64,000 bases of DNA from Paragorgia papillata (GCA_035771165.1 JAWNZC010000001.1:4805001-4869000); one strand, 5' to 3'; counted from the stretch's first letter, positions 1 through 13,000 are shown. Numbers and translations: made by a program. Notes: a model not told the origin generated them from the letters alone.

Positions 1-129
1 TTCCATCCATCCATCCCACTTACTCTACCCATTCCATCCATTCTACTCACTTCACCTATTCCACTCATTTCACCCATTCCATTCCACCCATCCCATCTAC
101 TCCACCTACTTCACCCATTCCACCCTTTC

Positions 130-188
<59 letters not shown>

Positions 189-200
189 AATTAATTAAGA
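1..200. repeat. Simple-sequence tract, TCCAT-rich then (GATT)n
   Basis: Degenerate CCATC/CCATT repeats fill roughly 1-125, followed by about 17 perfect GATT tetranucleotides from about 131 to 190. The tract lies just 3' (in gene direction) of the last visible kinesin exon, so it is probably intronic. Confidence 0.9.
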
Positions 201-244
201 AGAAAACTAGCAGCAAATTTTAGCAATAAGTTAAGATAACATAC

Positions 245-3200
245 CTTCTCATTATATACTTCGAGGTAGGATGCTTTCAATGTGAACGTTGACTTATTAT
301 TGCTCATTTGCTTGATTAAGTAGCGGAAAGATCTAGAACGAAAAGCGTTAAAAAGGCACTCAGACTTTGAAATCCCGGTAATGCCCTCGGTATCGCATTT
401 CAACTATTCCATAAACACCTTAAACTCTTTCCTGTCCGAATCGGTCTTTAGTATTTTATTCTGGCTAACGCCAGCGGATTTTATTCACCTCTGGGGAAGC
501 CCTCGGACAGTTATGAGTTAATCAAACGTTTACGTGAAAGAACTAAACTATTTATCTACCTTTGCATCAATCCAAACGAATCGGCTGCTGGCAAGATATC
601 CGTGTTCTCATCCCAGCCACTGCCCTAAATTAGAAGAATGTAGATTACCTCGAAAAACTTAAAGTTAGATTGGTTATAAGCAAGTGAATGAAATCACCTT
701 AACATGCATATAATAGTTATGTAATCTTAGTTACCGGGTTAGTACTCGGAAGGGTGACTTTTCACTCACTGAACGTTTAGTTTGCTATAGTCAAGCTGTA
801 AGCATTGGAAAACTCCATCCGTCTTAGGGTCAGGAAGATAATTACAGCTTGACTAACGAACTGAAAATGTTTGCGTTTACAAATTACAAAGCTGCAAGTA
901 AGTTGTGTGTGAAGCTGTTGTGGACAGAGAAAGTTCACGGTTGCCGTGAATTAAAACTCCGCTCTATAACCGTGATTTATGTAATTTTTATGTATGTTCT
1001 CGTGTAATTTCGGGAACTATATTTGTAACAGTATTACTAGTATTTTTCTCTTTTCTCGCTAGTCTGCCATTGCAGGCTTTGAGAGGAGTCCGCCAAAAAG
1101 TGTGGCGATATCAACTCCCACCCATTCTTCGCCACACCTAACACAAAACCTACTAGAAAGTACCCACCAGGTTTACAGGACCAGTCAAAGTGTACGTCTT
1201 TCCGGACCCTGTCTGTCCAAACGCCAGAACCGTGCACGAATACCTAAAAAGATAAGCACAAAAACTCAAGGAATGTTTTAAACGAGATCTCTTCGAGGGC
1301 TCTTACGTACAATCAAAGCGTTAGCCTTTACAAAATGTAATAGAGTTTCCCGCTCATTTCTAAGGCCGAATTTAATTCGAATTAACTTCGTCGGTAATGC
1401 GACGCCGGGTTAAACGTCGAATTTCAGTCGAATTTAATTGTTTTTACTTGGACTCGTGGAGCCTGAAAACGACTTCTTGAAAACATGGCGCCGAATTGTC
1501 ACCGACAGAAGAGAAACATTTAATTCGACGCGACGGTAATTCGTCGTGCAACTCGAACACGCATTATCGTCGCATTATCCGTCTCACTCAGACGAATTTA
1601 ATTGCCGAGACGGATTTAATTCGTGTGTCGAATTTAATCGAGTTATACGTCGCAGTTTCGTCCAATAAAATTCAAACAATTAAATTCGTCTGAATTAAAT
1701 TCGTCTATTGTGCGACTTTAGCGCAGGCCTTATAGTTAAGGTCTGGCCAAACGCTTTCAACATTTCATGCAACATCGTTCAACATTGTTGAACGCCGCAT
1801 GTTGAACGAAAATTTGAACATGTTCAAATTTCGTTCAATATCATTCAACACCATTCAACAACGTTCAACATCATTCAACAGGGTGGCCAAACGCTTTCAA
1901 CATGTTGAATCACGGTTGAATTCAACAATGTTGAACGATGTTGAATTCAACAATGTTGAACGATGTTGAATTAAATGTTGAAAGCGTTTGGCCAGGCCTT
2001 TACGAGCACAGAGCCTCGTTTCAAACGACGAACAGTCAGGCGCATTGAACAGGGTCGAATTCTTAGACCCCATCCACACGTATACGTTTTCCTATATCGT
2101 TTTCATATTGTTTCGAGGACCGAGAACAATATAAAAACGCTATGAAAACACATACGTGTGGACATGGCCTTATAAATTCGACGTTAGCACACGTTAGTGT
2201 GACGATTAAAATAAACTTTCAATCAAATTCGTCGTAAACGAATTTACATTCGCCTTAGTAAAGGCGCTATTACACGAGGCAACTTTTATTGTATTCCAAT
2301 GCAATTTATGTAAATTGTCGGGAGGGATGAACTTCTGTTCGTTTCGTTTTAGAGCTCGCACTAAAGACTAATTTAACAATTCGACATTGCTCAATGCGTT
2401 AGCTGTTCGTCGTTTAAAACAGGTCTCGCTAACTATAGTATTTTTTTATTTTTTTTTGAAACTCTCGATGCAATCAGTCCAATTATAATTTGTCTCAAAT
2501 TCGTTTTTATTAATTAGACAGGTGCTTAATTTGTTTTTTCAATATTGGCAAAACCTCATGGGAGTTCTCTCAAAGCATCAACCGCCGGTGGCCTTCACTC
2601 GTCGTAGAAAGCAACCAGTGGGGATTTAATGAGAAATTCGTCGATTTTTTTGAACACTTTACTGATAAACTCACGAGGTTAGTGTCTTTATGTCTTGTTT
2701 TCGCTGAGTGTCAATGTGTACAGCTATATAAGGGTTCGTAACTTGCTAGAATTCAAGTTAATAAAAGGAGCTGTACTTCGGTCTTGTGATCTAGTTGTTA
2801 TGTTAATACAGGTTTTTCGTTTTAATACGTACTTCAAACAACAAGCAATTGGACTTGTTGTTTCACGTTTTAAAACTGAAACCCTAAAATCAGTCAACGA
2901 ATGACGGTCAAACTCTACTTCGCTGACGTAAACACTTCTTGCTCGCATATAAACTTTCCGAACGCGAAGCTTACCGCCACGAGACCTATTCAAACTACAA
3001 AATTAACACAATTACACGGCCTATTTTTCAAGCGGTTTCGACTTTCCGAAATAAACTTGTAGCGTTACAAACTAAAGTCTGTCAAATGCAGTGCGAAACC
3101 ACAATACTTGGCGACATGCCACACAGATACGTTGGACCACAGTTTGGACTTCATTGTCTCTTCCGCGCGAAATTTAAAACAAGTTCTCCTGCGTCGCTTG

Positions 3201-6200
3201 TATATAATAAGCCTGTGCAAAGGCGGGGGAGGGGGACTAAGCTCCCCCGGGGGACTAAGCTTCCCCTCCCCCACATCTCTAAAGCCTGGTTTCATATAGC
3301 CGTAAGAGCCGGCGGCATGGCTGCGGCAAGAGGCAATGGTCCAATCGCATACAGCTTTTTATTGCTGGCTAATTCAACACCGTCTATGATTGGACCATCG
3401 CCCCTTGCCGCAGCCATGCCGCCGGCTCTTACGGCTATATGGAAACCAGGCTTTAAAGTGGGCCTAAGAATGACCTAAAATTTGCTTGGAGGTATCTAAA
3501 TGCACTCCTTACATTCTATTGATAAGTTAGCCCATCCAATATAAAACATCTTCTGCCACCACTGGGCATGCATGCATGCTTGCTGAATATTTAACTTGAA
3601 TCCCTGTCTGGCGCTCTCTGGAGTATTTAAGGGGCCGAATACATGGGGAAATTTCATCCCGGGCTGAGATTTCAGCCCGGCTGCTGAGGTATGGAAAAGA
3701 GGAGAATGATTTGAATAAGAAACGCGAAGTGCGGAAATCAGCCAAGTTGTCACAAACATGCAGCATAAAACAAACATATTTAGATGTGTATTTCAAATAA
3801 ACCATATTTATTCCTTCTTTATCGCTTTTCACAAGGCACTTTCTGTATTCCACACTTCGTGTTTCTCATTCAAAACATTCACTCCCTCATTTCCATCCCC
3901 CAGTAGCCGGGCTGAAATCTCAGCCCGGGCTGAAATTTCCCCATGTATTCGGCCCCTGAGTTTGACGAATGCCCACCAAGCGTCATTAAAATGCTGTTTT
4001 CATTACGTCCGCTTTGCCCGCGCGGGTGGAGCGTACATTGTTTAGTTCGTCTTGGGAGTTGAAATATTTCTAACGTTCAAAGCCCGCTCCGCCCGCAAAG
4101 CTGACGTAATGAAAACAGCCTTTAAGCCTGATTTCCAGTTGGTCGTTGGCGGGTCGCTAACGATCGTTGACATCCCAGCCACTGCGAACGACCCACCAAC
4201 GACCAAATGGAAACTAGGCTTTACGTTACACCAAATTAACTCGCATATGTACCACATGTATACGTACTATTAACGTTACTGGTTACATCTTGATATATCA
4301 TTCTCAAACTCAATAATTCATGAAGAAAACATAATGGCATCAGTCACCGAGACGTTGTTGTGAAATGTGGTAATAAACGCCCATAAATTAAGACGCGTTT
4401 TACCTCAAATTTCTCTTTAATTACTGATTTGTTTGAGAAGCTATACCATACACTCGAAAGCCGTTTATTATCTGAGTTAAAAACACCTCGAAGTGAGTTA
4501 AAAAACTCGGCTGTCGCTTCGTTCTTCAACACACTTCTCGGTGTTTTCAAATCAGATAATAAACGGCTTCTCGTCTATGATATATTACTTCAAAAATCAT
4601 CAATAATTCACGAGGAAAACACGAAGGAAATCAGTACCATGTCCGTGATTTTCTCGGTTTAAACAACGTTCTTTTTCAAAAAATTACCACGCCAATGAAT
4701 TAACCAAATACGGGCCGCTATTGAAGCTATTCAAAACACTCGCACTAATAAGTGTTCATGTTTTAAATCTTACTTGGCGGTGCTTTTACAAGTAAAATGA
4801 AGCGTAAAAAGGCAACAGATTTTGTACATATATACCGTAATGAAACACAAATAGTAAATTTAACCATGTCGTAAATATTATCTGAACTCCGGTATTCTAC
4901 ACATAGCTACGACGGAGTCGAGTCAGTGGACTCGTGAGTTTTGGCGGGAAAATATTTGCTGACTCAATTTGAACTTAGTAGTGACAAATAAGTAGACATG
5001 AAACTTGTCTTGCTTATTAAAGCTGTATGTATATAAAACGAAGCGAAGATAGATAAAGAATAGATTATTAATTTCTTGTATAAAGTAATTCTGAAGGTGA
5101 AACGGCGTAAACGAAAGTAAAAAACAATATAAAATATTCGCAAAAACGTACCCTTCGAGAGCCATGTCTATCAAGTGCTTTATTCCACATTCATCAAACA
5201 CCTTTAAAAAATACAAATGATAAAGCTCTCGGTGTTGAAACATGCATAACAATGAATGTAAAGGCAGTAAAATGTCATGAAAGCAAGAAATTGTTTTTGT
5301 AATGAGAATTAAAAAATGTTTGTTCATGTTAGTGTATAACACCGTCCTATCTTTATTTTTCATCTTATCTTATCTTTTATCTTTCATTCGTCTTCTTAAT
5401 CACACATCCTTGTGATAGCAGTTTGTTTCTTTATCTCTGTGTTTTACTCTTTTCCCTTCCTATCTCTTCCTCTCCTTCCATCTTTCCCTTCTGATCTCAT
5501 TCTCCCGTTTTCTATCAATATATCCTAGCTTCTTATGTCCCTCTCCTCATTCTCATCCTAATCATTCCCTTTTATCTCTATCTCTCCCTTCTTATCCTAA
5601 TCATTCCCTCTGTCTGATTTCCATTTCCTCAATCTTATCCCAATTTCTCCCTTGTTATCCCAAGCCCTCCATTATTATACCCCATATTCCCCTTATTATC
5701 CCCACCTCTCCCTTCTTATCCCCATCTCTTCTTTCTTATCTCCAGCTTTTCCTTCTTACCCCAATCTCTCCCTTTTTATCCTAATCTCTTCATTCTTCTT
5801 ATCCCAATCATTCCCTCTGATCTCCATCTCTCCATTCTTATTTCCTGGTTTCCATCTCCTCAATCGTATTCCAATTTCTCTCCCTTCTTATCCCAATTTG
5901 CCCTTATACCCCATATTCCCCTTCTTATCCCCACCTCTCCCTTCTTATCCCCCATATATCCCTTCTTATCTCCATCTCACCCTTCTTATTCCAATCTCTC
6001 CCTTCTTATCTCTCTCTCTCCCTTCTTATCCCAATCTCTCCCTACTTACAGTACCCCCCCCCCCCCCTCCTTCATGTTCCTTCTCTTCATTCTAATCCCC
6101 CATCTTCCTTATATTAATCCCCAGTCTCTCTTCAAATCTCCTTCAAATCCTCATATTTTCTTCCATCTTTTTCTCTCACTGCCACTCTCAGTCTCGACTT

Positions 6201-9200
6201 CTTTGTCTCGTGCATTACCTTTTCCTGGCTAGAATCCTTGGAGAAAACTTTATTCAATGTAAATGGCTTGCTTTGACCTAAGTTGTTATCAATCTACATG
6301 TTAAAAAAGAAAAAAAGAACTACATTGAAGCTTAACATATACTGATTTGTGAGCTATTAATGTTTCAGACCTTGAAAACATTCACTTCTGAGGGACTGGG
6401 ACCACTGCATGAAGGCCCAAGAATTTAATATCTTGAAAGTCCAAACTATTGTAGTAAGGGAATAAATATATAGTAATACAGTAGTATAGATATAAAAAAA
6501 TCAATCTTGATATATTCTACTAACAGTATATACAATATTACAATCATGTGCATATAAAATTCTATTTGTTTCACATTGAGTTCAAATTTATATCTACATA
6601 GTGCTACCAACTTTGGTAATTTATAAACTATATATATATATTAAGATTAATGCAAGTCAAGCCAATCAAATCTTACCCAAACTGCTCCTTCACCAGGCAC
6701 TTTCACCACATCCTGATCTCCACGGTCCTGCTCAGCTTGACTCAGTGGTCGTACCCTACAAACAATCAAAATATTCTTATTTTGACCATCAGCAGACATT
6801 ATTGCTAACAATCCATACTTCCTCTTTTTTCAATGGCCAGGAAAATTATATATTACATACAGTATCATTCAGCAAATGCTCAAGTATAATTTATCTTAGC
6901 TTAATCTGACAGGTCAAATTAGACTTAAGAGATAATCCAGCTGTCATTACAAAACTGACACTTATGCATAATCATGAATGCAAATTACAAGTCAACAGGA
7001 AAGTTCCAAATAAGATGCATTTTGTAAACTTCTCATAATGGTTAGGTATCACTGAAATGGTTAGGTTTCACAAAATTAAGTAATTTAACAGTCCATGCCA
7101 GTGTATATAGTATATACACTGGCATGGATTACATGCATGTGTATTCTTTTTTCAAAAATATTAGGACTGTATAATTATTACTACTGTCTGGTACATGTAT
7201 GTACATAACACTGTCAGGTATATGTGAAATGTCAATGCAGATCATGCAGTCTGTCAGTTAACTCAATATTACTTTAATTCATTGCTGCATGCCTAGGATG
7301 TCAGAGGGTTCTCTCTTTGACAAGTAAAATCATTTGGCATAAGACAGAGTAAAACAATAAAGGAGCTATTTTGGTCAGCTCAGGCAGGAATATCTATAGG
7401 TTAATCACGTTAACCCATTGCTGCCTAGGATGTCAATGGGTTCTCCCTTTGATTAGTAAAATCACAGGTCTGGTGTTACTTAATAAGGGAGTTGTTTTTG
7501 GCCAACTCAAGTAGGAATGGGTTAAAGTGGATTCCTATAGTTTTTTGTGACAATTAATCTATTCAGGCAACAATACCTGGTGCATTATACAACTGTGCTT
7601 ACTAAAGTAATTACTGTACCGTACCTGGAAAAAATAGTCCACTTCATCATCAACTAGAACTGCTATTTTTATGATTATCGAATAAAATGATTTGGTTATA
7701 GAGTGACATAAAAATGGTGCTTAATTGCCACGCATGGTATGATGCAAGCACAGTAAGCCCTAAATTTAGTTGACCATGTAAAGTTGACCAATAAAATATA
7801 ATGTAGTATTGTGTGACAGGCTTTAAATTAGTTTGCCTAAATGTAACTTTTAGCTACCACTACCAACCTGACAACCACTTGAATGTTGTCTCCAGGATTC
7901 ATCATTTCAGAGCTTTCACAATCTGCCTCCCCAGTGGATGGCATTGACCCAGGTGAGATTGACATGTGATTTTGTTCATTACTACTACAGAAGAAAAACA
8001 CACTCGGATTCATTCCAAAACAAACTTGGATTCATTCCATACAACCATAAAGCTACATGCATCTTGAATGCCCTCTAGATTTTATATTTTTAAATGTGTA
8101 TCTGGTTTCAAAAGACCATGGACCAAATACCAGGATGGTAAGTGGGGTGACATGATAATGATTGAGATGCCACGATGGTAAAAAATGCCTGTGGAACTAA
8201 ACCAGGAGTGTTGGTGACACTGATGCTGACTGATCATTGAAGTGTATGAGGCAACATGCATGCAAGGACATACGACTCTGACTTCTGGTGAATTTATTAC
8301 TTATATTCTGTGTTCTTACTAAATTGTTTATACAGTACAAGAGCCTCTGGCATAATTCAAGTTAGGAACAAATCCTGAATTCTTCACATATTTAAAATTA
8401 ATTACAAAAAGAACCTTTTCAAGAAAATTCATTTCAGATTTATACTTGAGGAAATATACTTGAGGGGCTCTGCTCTACCTTGTGAATATGAGGTACACCT
8501 GTAGAAACTTGAGAACTTAGAACAGCTATGTTTAAATATGAAACACCTCTGACTGTCAATCCTAATCGTTTCTCAATAGCTCAGTGGTCGGTGCATTGAT
8601 TCAGGGACCTTGGGTTAGATTCTGTGTTGGGACAGTCAGATTTTTCATTTATATTAATTATTATCCTATCTTAATTTCAAATATGAAGAGCATATTATAC
8701 AGTCGAACCCCTATTAAGCGGACACCTTTGGGATCTCGCTGAGATGTCATCCTCTTAAGAGGGGTGTCAGTGCTTAAAAGGGGGTATGCATGTGCATGGT
8801 GACTGAGCTTTTTGTGTCTATATATAGGTAGTTTGTTTCCACTATATTTCTATCAAACAATCAATACAGCACTGACTTAAACAGGTTCAGTTCACAATTC
8901 AAAGTGTTGGTCTTTCTTGGTTAATCTCAAGTGTTAGTTATTACTGTTATTAATGGAAACGTTAATTTTGATATTTGTCGGCTTAAGAGGGGTGTCTGTT
9001 AATAGGGGTTCGCAATTTTAGATCAGAAGAGCCAATGCTGCTCTGTAAGGTGCTTTATAAAGAACTCTCCTATTAAATCTAAACTACGTTAAGCTTAACT
9101 TGTGTGTCCTTATGTGATGTATTTTATCAGCTTCGGTCCATTCGAATCCATTTCTGTAACAGGATATCGTTATATTATTGCTCATTTGCTCATTGCTTTT

Positions 9201-9718
9201 ATAGCGTAGGGGTCCACAATGGGAAGCCACTGTTGCTCAATTCTCACAAAGTGTTATTATTTAAAACATTAGGGAAAACCCAGCAAACTAGACCAAGCTA
9301 TATTAAAACGTACGAGTACTAGCAACTGCAAGTCGTTATTTGAAAAGCTGGTTACACATTACTATGATTATAATATATTTAAGTTTATATATATACAGAC
9401 TTATTTATAGAGACAATGAAGTTATTACTGAACTTCGCAACCATCTGCTAGTCAGAGGTTTATAGATTTTTCTGTAGCACGTTGTACGGGTTTGTTTAAA
9501 ACCACAGAGACGTACAACAGACCACCTATAGCGGCATTGTATAAACTATATAAATACGATTTCAAACACCTTTTCTAATACGCTTCTTACCTTCCTGGGC
9601 TGCCATTCGACGTTTTGCCGCCAGGGTCAAGCGGTGAAGTACCTAAACCTGGCTTTCCGTTTGAGTATTTTTTGGCCTTCGAGCTTTGTAGCTTCGTCGA
9701 GACCGACGTTCCTTGCAT
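245..9718 (-). CDS. KIF12: KIF12-like kinesin motor protein, 5' part (8 exons, incomplete at window edge)
   Basis: Microtubule motor ATPase of the kinesin superfamily. Exons inferred from GT-AG sites with matching phases, in coding order: 9591-9718 (ATG at 9718), 7868-7984, 6677-6755, 6219-6293, 5152-5201, 1168-1243, 560-624, 245-332. They join into 226 residues without a stop. A Ser/Gly-rich leader of about 75 residues precedes the first motor strand (NIQVVVRVRPLS). VFDECG and LEGYSCTV lead into the P-loop GQTGSGKT (about residues 159-166), followed by YTLTGP, then GLMQRSFRYLI and [12 protein letters not shown]. As I recall human KIF12, the SCTV-P-loop-TLTGP run and the MQR...ASYLE(I/V)YNE run match it better than other kinesins; this rests on memory of the family, not a search. 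Switch I/II, the neck and any tail lie beyond position 1. The nearest genes are unrelated. Confidence 0.88.
1740..1998. mobile_element. MITE with 26-bp terminal inverted repeats
   Basis: The left end GGTCTGGCCAAACGCTTTC is matched by its reverse complement at 1973-1998 with one mismatch over 26 bp. A third copy of the motif sits internally at about 1882. The interior consists of direct and inverted TTGAACGATGTTGAA words. It lies in the kinesin intron between exons 5 and 6. Confidence 0.75.
2064..2170. mobile_element. Short foldback element
   Basis: CCACACGTATACGTTTTC at the left pairs with GAAAACACATACGTGTGG at the right. The ends resemble the CCACACGTATCCG family at 11,541-11,758 and 15,263-15,420. 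Kinesin intron. Confidence 0.6.
3283..3452. mobile_element. MITE, AGCCTGGTTTCC ends (PIF/Harbinger-like)
   Basis: Inverted repeats of about 60 bp: the left arm, with CCGTAAGAGCCGGCGGCATG, is mirrored at about 3396-3452. It is flanked by TAA on the left and TTA on the right, compatible with a 3-bp TWA target duplication with one change. The ends match the element at 4125-4220. Confidence 0.75.
3629..3957. mobile_element. Foldback element, GGGGCCGAATACATGGGG ends
   Basis: The arm at about 3631-3690 (GGGGCCGAATACATGGGGAA then TCCCGGGCTGAGATTTCAGC) is repeated inverted at about 3900-3956. No clear target duplication. Kinesin intron. Confidence 0.7.
3990..4117. mobile_element. Foldback element
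   Basis: GCTGTTTTCATTACGTCCGC at the left pairs with an inverted copy ending in GTAATGAAAACAGC. Arms of about 38 bp surround about 50 bp of loop. It abuts the next element. Confidence 0.6.
4125..4220. mobile_element. MITE, AGCCTGATTTCC ends, TTA target duplication
   Basis: Arms of about 33 bp containing TTGGTCGTTGGCGGGTCG pair with an inverted copy at the right. Both flanks read TTA, the 3-bp duplication expected of PIF/Harbinger. Same terminal sequence as 3283-3452. Confidence 0.72.
4286..4660. repeat. Dispersed repeat with central foldback
   Basis: The central hairpin 4457-4568 has arms AGCCGTTTATTATCTGA and its inverse. The flanks 4286-4350 and about 4575-4640 are related direct repeats (TGATATAT ... 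TCAATAATTCA ... GAAAAC ... ATCAGT). Kinesin intron. Confidence 0.55.
5360..6170. repeat. Pyrimidine-rich minisatellite
   Basis: About 800 bp of degenerate CTCCCTTCTTATCCCAAT-type repeats, almost purely C/T on this strand, with a poly-C run near 6055. It sits in the kinesin intron between the exons at 6219-6293 and 5152-5201. The pre-mRNA strand is purine-rich. The long open frame across it is compositional. Confidence 0.85.
7265..7530. repeat. Two degenerate copies of a dispersed repeat (CATTGCTGCCTAGGATGTC)
   Basis: GCCTAGGATGTCA ... GGGTTCTC ... TTTGA ... AAGTAAAATCA occurs at about 7290 and again at about 7425. The second copy is bounded by AACCCATTGCTGCC and an inverted GGAATGGGTT. A relative lies at 28,790-29,110. 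Confidence 0.55.
8110..8295. repeat. Dispersed repeat shared with 30,480-30,655
   Basis: GGATGGTAAGTG ... TTGAGATGCC ... GAGGCAACATGCA ... AAGGACA ... TCTGACTTCTGGT recurs in the same order near 30,490-30,655. No inverted ends and no coding potential seen. Confidence 0.5.
8704..9012. mobile_element. MITE, CGAACCCCTATTAA ends
   Basis: CGAACCCCTATTAAGCGGAC at the left is the inverse of GTCTGTTAATAGGGGTTCG at the right, with few mismatches. Between the ends lie further AAGAGGGGTGTC words. Kinesin intron 1. Confidence 0.65.
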
Positions 9719-10980
9719 CTCGGTTTCGTTTGTTTTTCAATAACAAGCAGTTGCACAAAGCTTAAGTGGCACCGTAAACAAACGTCTATCTTGCTGTTGG
9801 TCTACTCTTTGTTGATACAGTACACCATCTGCAAAAACGATTATAAATAAAACGTAGTGACGCTCTGGACGACTGTAGTCCAAAGTCTCTTGTCCAAACC
9901 GCAGTGAAGTTAATATAGTACAGTTATCTACACTGTTGCAACCATTTCTTTTCAGTTCAGCCCCTTACCTGAGTGTTGCTGCCGTTAATAATTCAAGCAA
10001 ATACAATCAATAAACGATGATCCGTCTTTCTTTCCGTGTTGGTTCTTTGCTTTTACGCATCCATTGATTGATCTATTAAAAGTTTTGTTTCGCTTAGCAA
10101 CACGCCACTTTCAATAAATCACTGCTAAAAACCATAAATTACTCCACCATTCTTCACGCATTAGACGCAAACTGTCTTATTTACTGTAATCGTTACGCTG
10201 GAAAAGATCTGTCGGAAATCATTTAGACTCCGATTTTAATCGCATTGAAAAAGAATGATGAGCCGTGTGGACATTTTTAGACAATCTACGTTTGTGTACA
10301 CACTGACTCCGCCCGGTTTGGTGAGTTATATCGTATAAAAACGGGGGGTGACGTTAAGTTGGTTCGTTGCTAGCGCTAGATTTGACTGATTTGAGTGACA
10401 GTTTTTCGTGTGTTCAAGATAATTTCTTTTTAATATAATGAAGGCGTCACTAATCCTTATGTAAGCTAAGTATTTTAAGATATACATGTGGGAAAAAAAA
10501 GACATACATTAATAGAGAAAGACCTTTTTCTTTTTTGTACCACAAACTCAGAAATGCATTTTAATAATACACGGGGATGGACCACTGACTCACTAATAAA
10601 AGGACGGCCAACAGAAATATAAACTGCCAAAAAATAGACTGTATTAAAACGGTGTGTTTGGCACTGGAGAAAGATAAACAGACATTACTGCTTTCTTGAG
10701 GCAGTAATTGGGCCTTGTGTTAGTTGTTCTGACCTGTTGTCAATTTATTAGAAATATTTGCCCATATCATTCGATGAATTAATAGTCATGATTGGCTGAA
10801 GTGTTGAATGTTCGTAGTATATATTTAATATATAAACGAATGGGACATGGCTAGTTTGCTTCCGCTGTAGCACCAAAGAAGGTTAAAACGGAATTATATG
10901 TGGTTGTCTATATCAGTTATATAATTAGAGGTAGAGTTCTTTGCTATTAAATAAAGGTTTTTATAAATAGGTTGCGTCTT
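9719..10980. other. Kinesin upstream region; no gene seen
   Basis: Holds the 5' flank of the KIF12-like gene and about 1.2 kb of AT-rich sequence without a convincing open frame, RNA or repeat boundary. No TATA box at a plausible distance was recognised for the kinesin start. Confidence 0.5.
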
Positions 10981-10994
10981 ACGCACGCTGTGAT

Positions 10995-11505
10995 AGGTCA
11001 ATTACCGTGTTTATATCAGGCTATGTAAACACGGTTGTGATGTCACGGCACATTTTTTAGTCTTATTTCATAAAAGAAATAGAAAATGGATGCCCTGTGT
11101 TTATATAACCTGAGAGGTATCATCGGTTACAAAATATGAAGCTTAACCATCTAATATAACCATCCCACATGCGGGATGTTAATCTTGAACACATAAAGCT
11201 AAAAATCCTAGAGGGGTGTTGTGGTCGGGGTCTGAGAGGAGGCACATTTTTCCGGAGGGTTGTGGTTAGGTTTAGGGTTTCCGGGGGGCGTGATTACCGG
11301 GGGGTGGTATGGGGGTGAGGATTCGTTTTAAAAGGTTGTCCAATCAGATGGTGGTTTTAATGTTGGTTAAGCTTCATAATTTGAAGGTAATGATAGCTCA
11401 ACCTGATGCAAACACTCGAGTGAGTTGGATCAGGCTATATAAACACGGGCGGCCATTTTCTATTTCTTAAATATTCCATTGTTCTGCTGACGTCACGACT
11501 TTTTG
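10995..11505. mobile_element. Foldback element with about 100-bp arms
   Basis: Left-arm words (CAGGCTATGTAAACACGG, GATGTCACG, GAAATAGAAAATGG) reappear around 11,425-11,500 as CAGGCTATATAAACACGGG, CCATTTTCTATTTC and GACGTCACGAC. The centre is G-rich (GGTTTAGGGTTTCCGGGG). Confidence 0.45.
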
Positions 11506-11540
11506 CCTTGCTAACCGGACGAATTCGAGACCGGGTCTAA

Positions 11541-11758
11541 AGGCCACGTCCACACGTATCCGGATTTTTTTGAAAACGCAACTTTTTTTATCCGTTTTCA
11601 AAATAATCCGCGTCACACGTACGTCAACTGGGAACCGTCTTCGAAAAGTTCCGTTTTTGATAACCGCTTCATCACTTTACGTGTGGACGGAAGGCCAATC
11701 CGTAACAAAAAAAGTTGCGCCGTGTTCAAAAAAATCCGGATACGTGTGGACGTAGCCT
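11541..11758. mobile_element. MITE, AGGC(C/T)ACGTCCACACG ends
   Basis: Left AGGCCACGTCCACACGTATC and right inverse AGGCTACGTCCACACGTATC, each continuing into CGGATTTTTTTGAA. Internal blocks of CCGTTTTCAAAA type are also inverted. A truncated relative lies at 15,263-15,420. Confidence 0.75.
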
Positions 11759-11888
11759 AATACTTTTGTCTTTAGTAGTATTTTCTGTAATATAGAACAC
11801 TATACTGCTAAAATATACCGGGACTGGCCAAAATTTGTGTGCGATAGGGCGTTAAGTGGCTTAGCTATAAGAAAAAAGAAGTCACTGG

Positions 11889-12281
11889 CAGTGGTGTAGC
11901 CAGGGTCTTGGGTTTGGGGGGGTGAGAATCTCGGTCTCCTAGGGGTGTCAGGGGGCATGCCCCCCCGGAAAATTTTGGATTTCTAGGGTCTCTGAAACAC
12001 TATTTCCTGCATTTTGAGGCAAGTATTTAAGAGTAATCTGAAAGCCTTAAATTACATAATTTTGTTAAAATCAAACCAGAACATAGAATGATACGCATCA
12101 GAATATCTTTAGATTTATTTATAAACAAGTCGTAAATGTAAAAACAGGTTGGAGTCTTTTTGTATAGACCCTTAGTATTGTAATTTATAGCATATGCATG
12201 CCTGCTAAATATATATAACACATCACTATCTACTCACTTGGACTTAAAACAACTGTACCCCCCCCCCCCCCCCCTACACTG
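11889..12281. mobile_element. hAT-like non-autonomous element
   Basis: Begins CAGTGGTGTAGCCAGG and ends in CCCCCTACACTG, next to imperfect 8-bp direct repeats (GTCACTGG / GTCACACT). The segment GGGGGCATGCCCCCCCGGAA followed by TTTCTAGGGTCTCTGAAA matches the element at 25,213-25,543 in order. Confidence 0.6.
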
Positions 12282-12289
12282 GTCACACT

Positions 12290-13000
12290 TACTCAACCGA
12301 AATTTATTGGCCATTATTGAAAGTATGATTAATGAGCATTGTATAATTTTTATTAGAGTACAGAAAAATATGTAAAGTTATATATTTTTAGAATGCATGG
12401 GTCAAGATCTGTCAAATTCTAATTTTATCCGTTGATTTAAAAAATATATTAATTTTTCATCATGATTTTCAATCTTGTAACAAATCATGAAGTGAATCTT
12501 AGTTCGACTTATTCCAATTGGTCTTCACTGAAAATGATTAATGGAGTTGCCATACTATGAAAGTGTTATAACAGCAAAATAGTTAGATATTTTGTTGCCA
12601 TTTCACTTGATTTCACTACAGCTTCACAGCGTGGCATGCTTTCAAAGTTAATGTATTTTTTAAACCAATAACAAAATTAGAATTGGATATCATATTTGTG
12701 CAGATTTTTAATATTACAAAACAAATTTTAAAAAATGTATATATATGCTGTATGTGTAAAATAGTTCCTTTCTTTTTTTGGTTTTTATACAAATTTTTTT
12801 TAGCTTGTAAATATTGAAAGATAGCACGGCCCTTTTAAAAACAATGTAAGTTGAAAGGCTTACCGTGCATAAATAAATTTAAATCAATCAATCAATCAAT
12901 CAATCAAGCAGATATTGACGCATGCATTCTAAAATATATCACTTTACATATTTTTCTTTTCTCGAATAATAGTTATTCCACATTAACCACATTTTTTATG
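12290..13000. mobile_element. Older copy of the 19,783 mariner-like MITE, with a nested insertion
   Basis: ATTGAAAGTATGATTAATG through to AATAGTTATTCCACATTAACCA is shared with 19,783-20,309, but the ends are eroded. At about 12,712-12,906 it is split by a 190-bp insert ending in an (AATC)n tail and flanked by GCAG, resembling a non-LTR retrotransposon 3' end. Confidence 0.65.

Noticed and set aside
5652..6095. 147-codon Pro/Ser/Leu-rich open frame
   Set aside because: By-product of the pyrimidine-rich minisatellite inside a kinesin intron.
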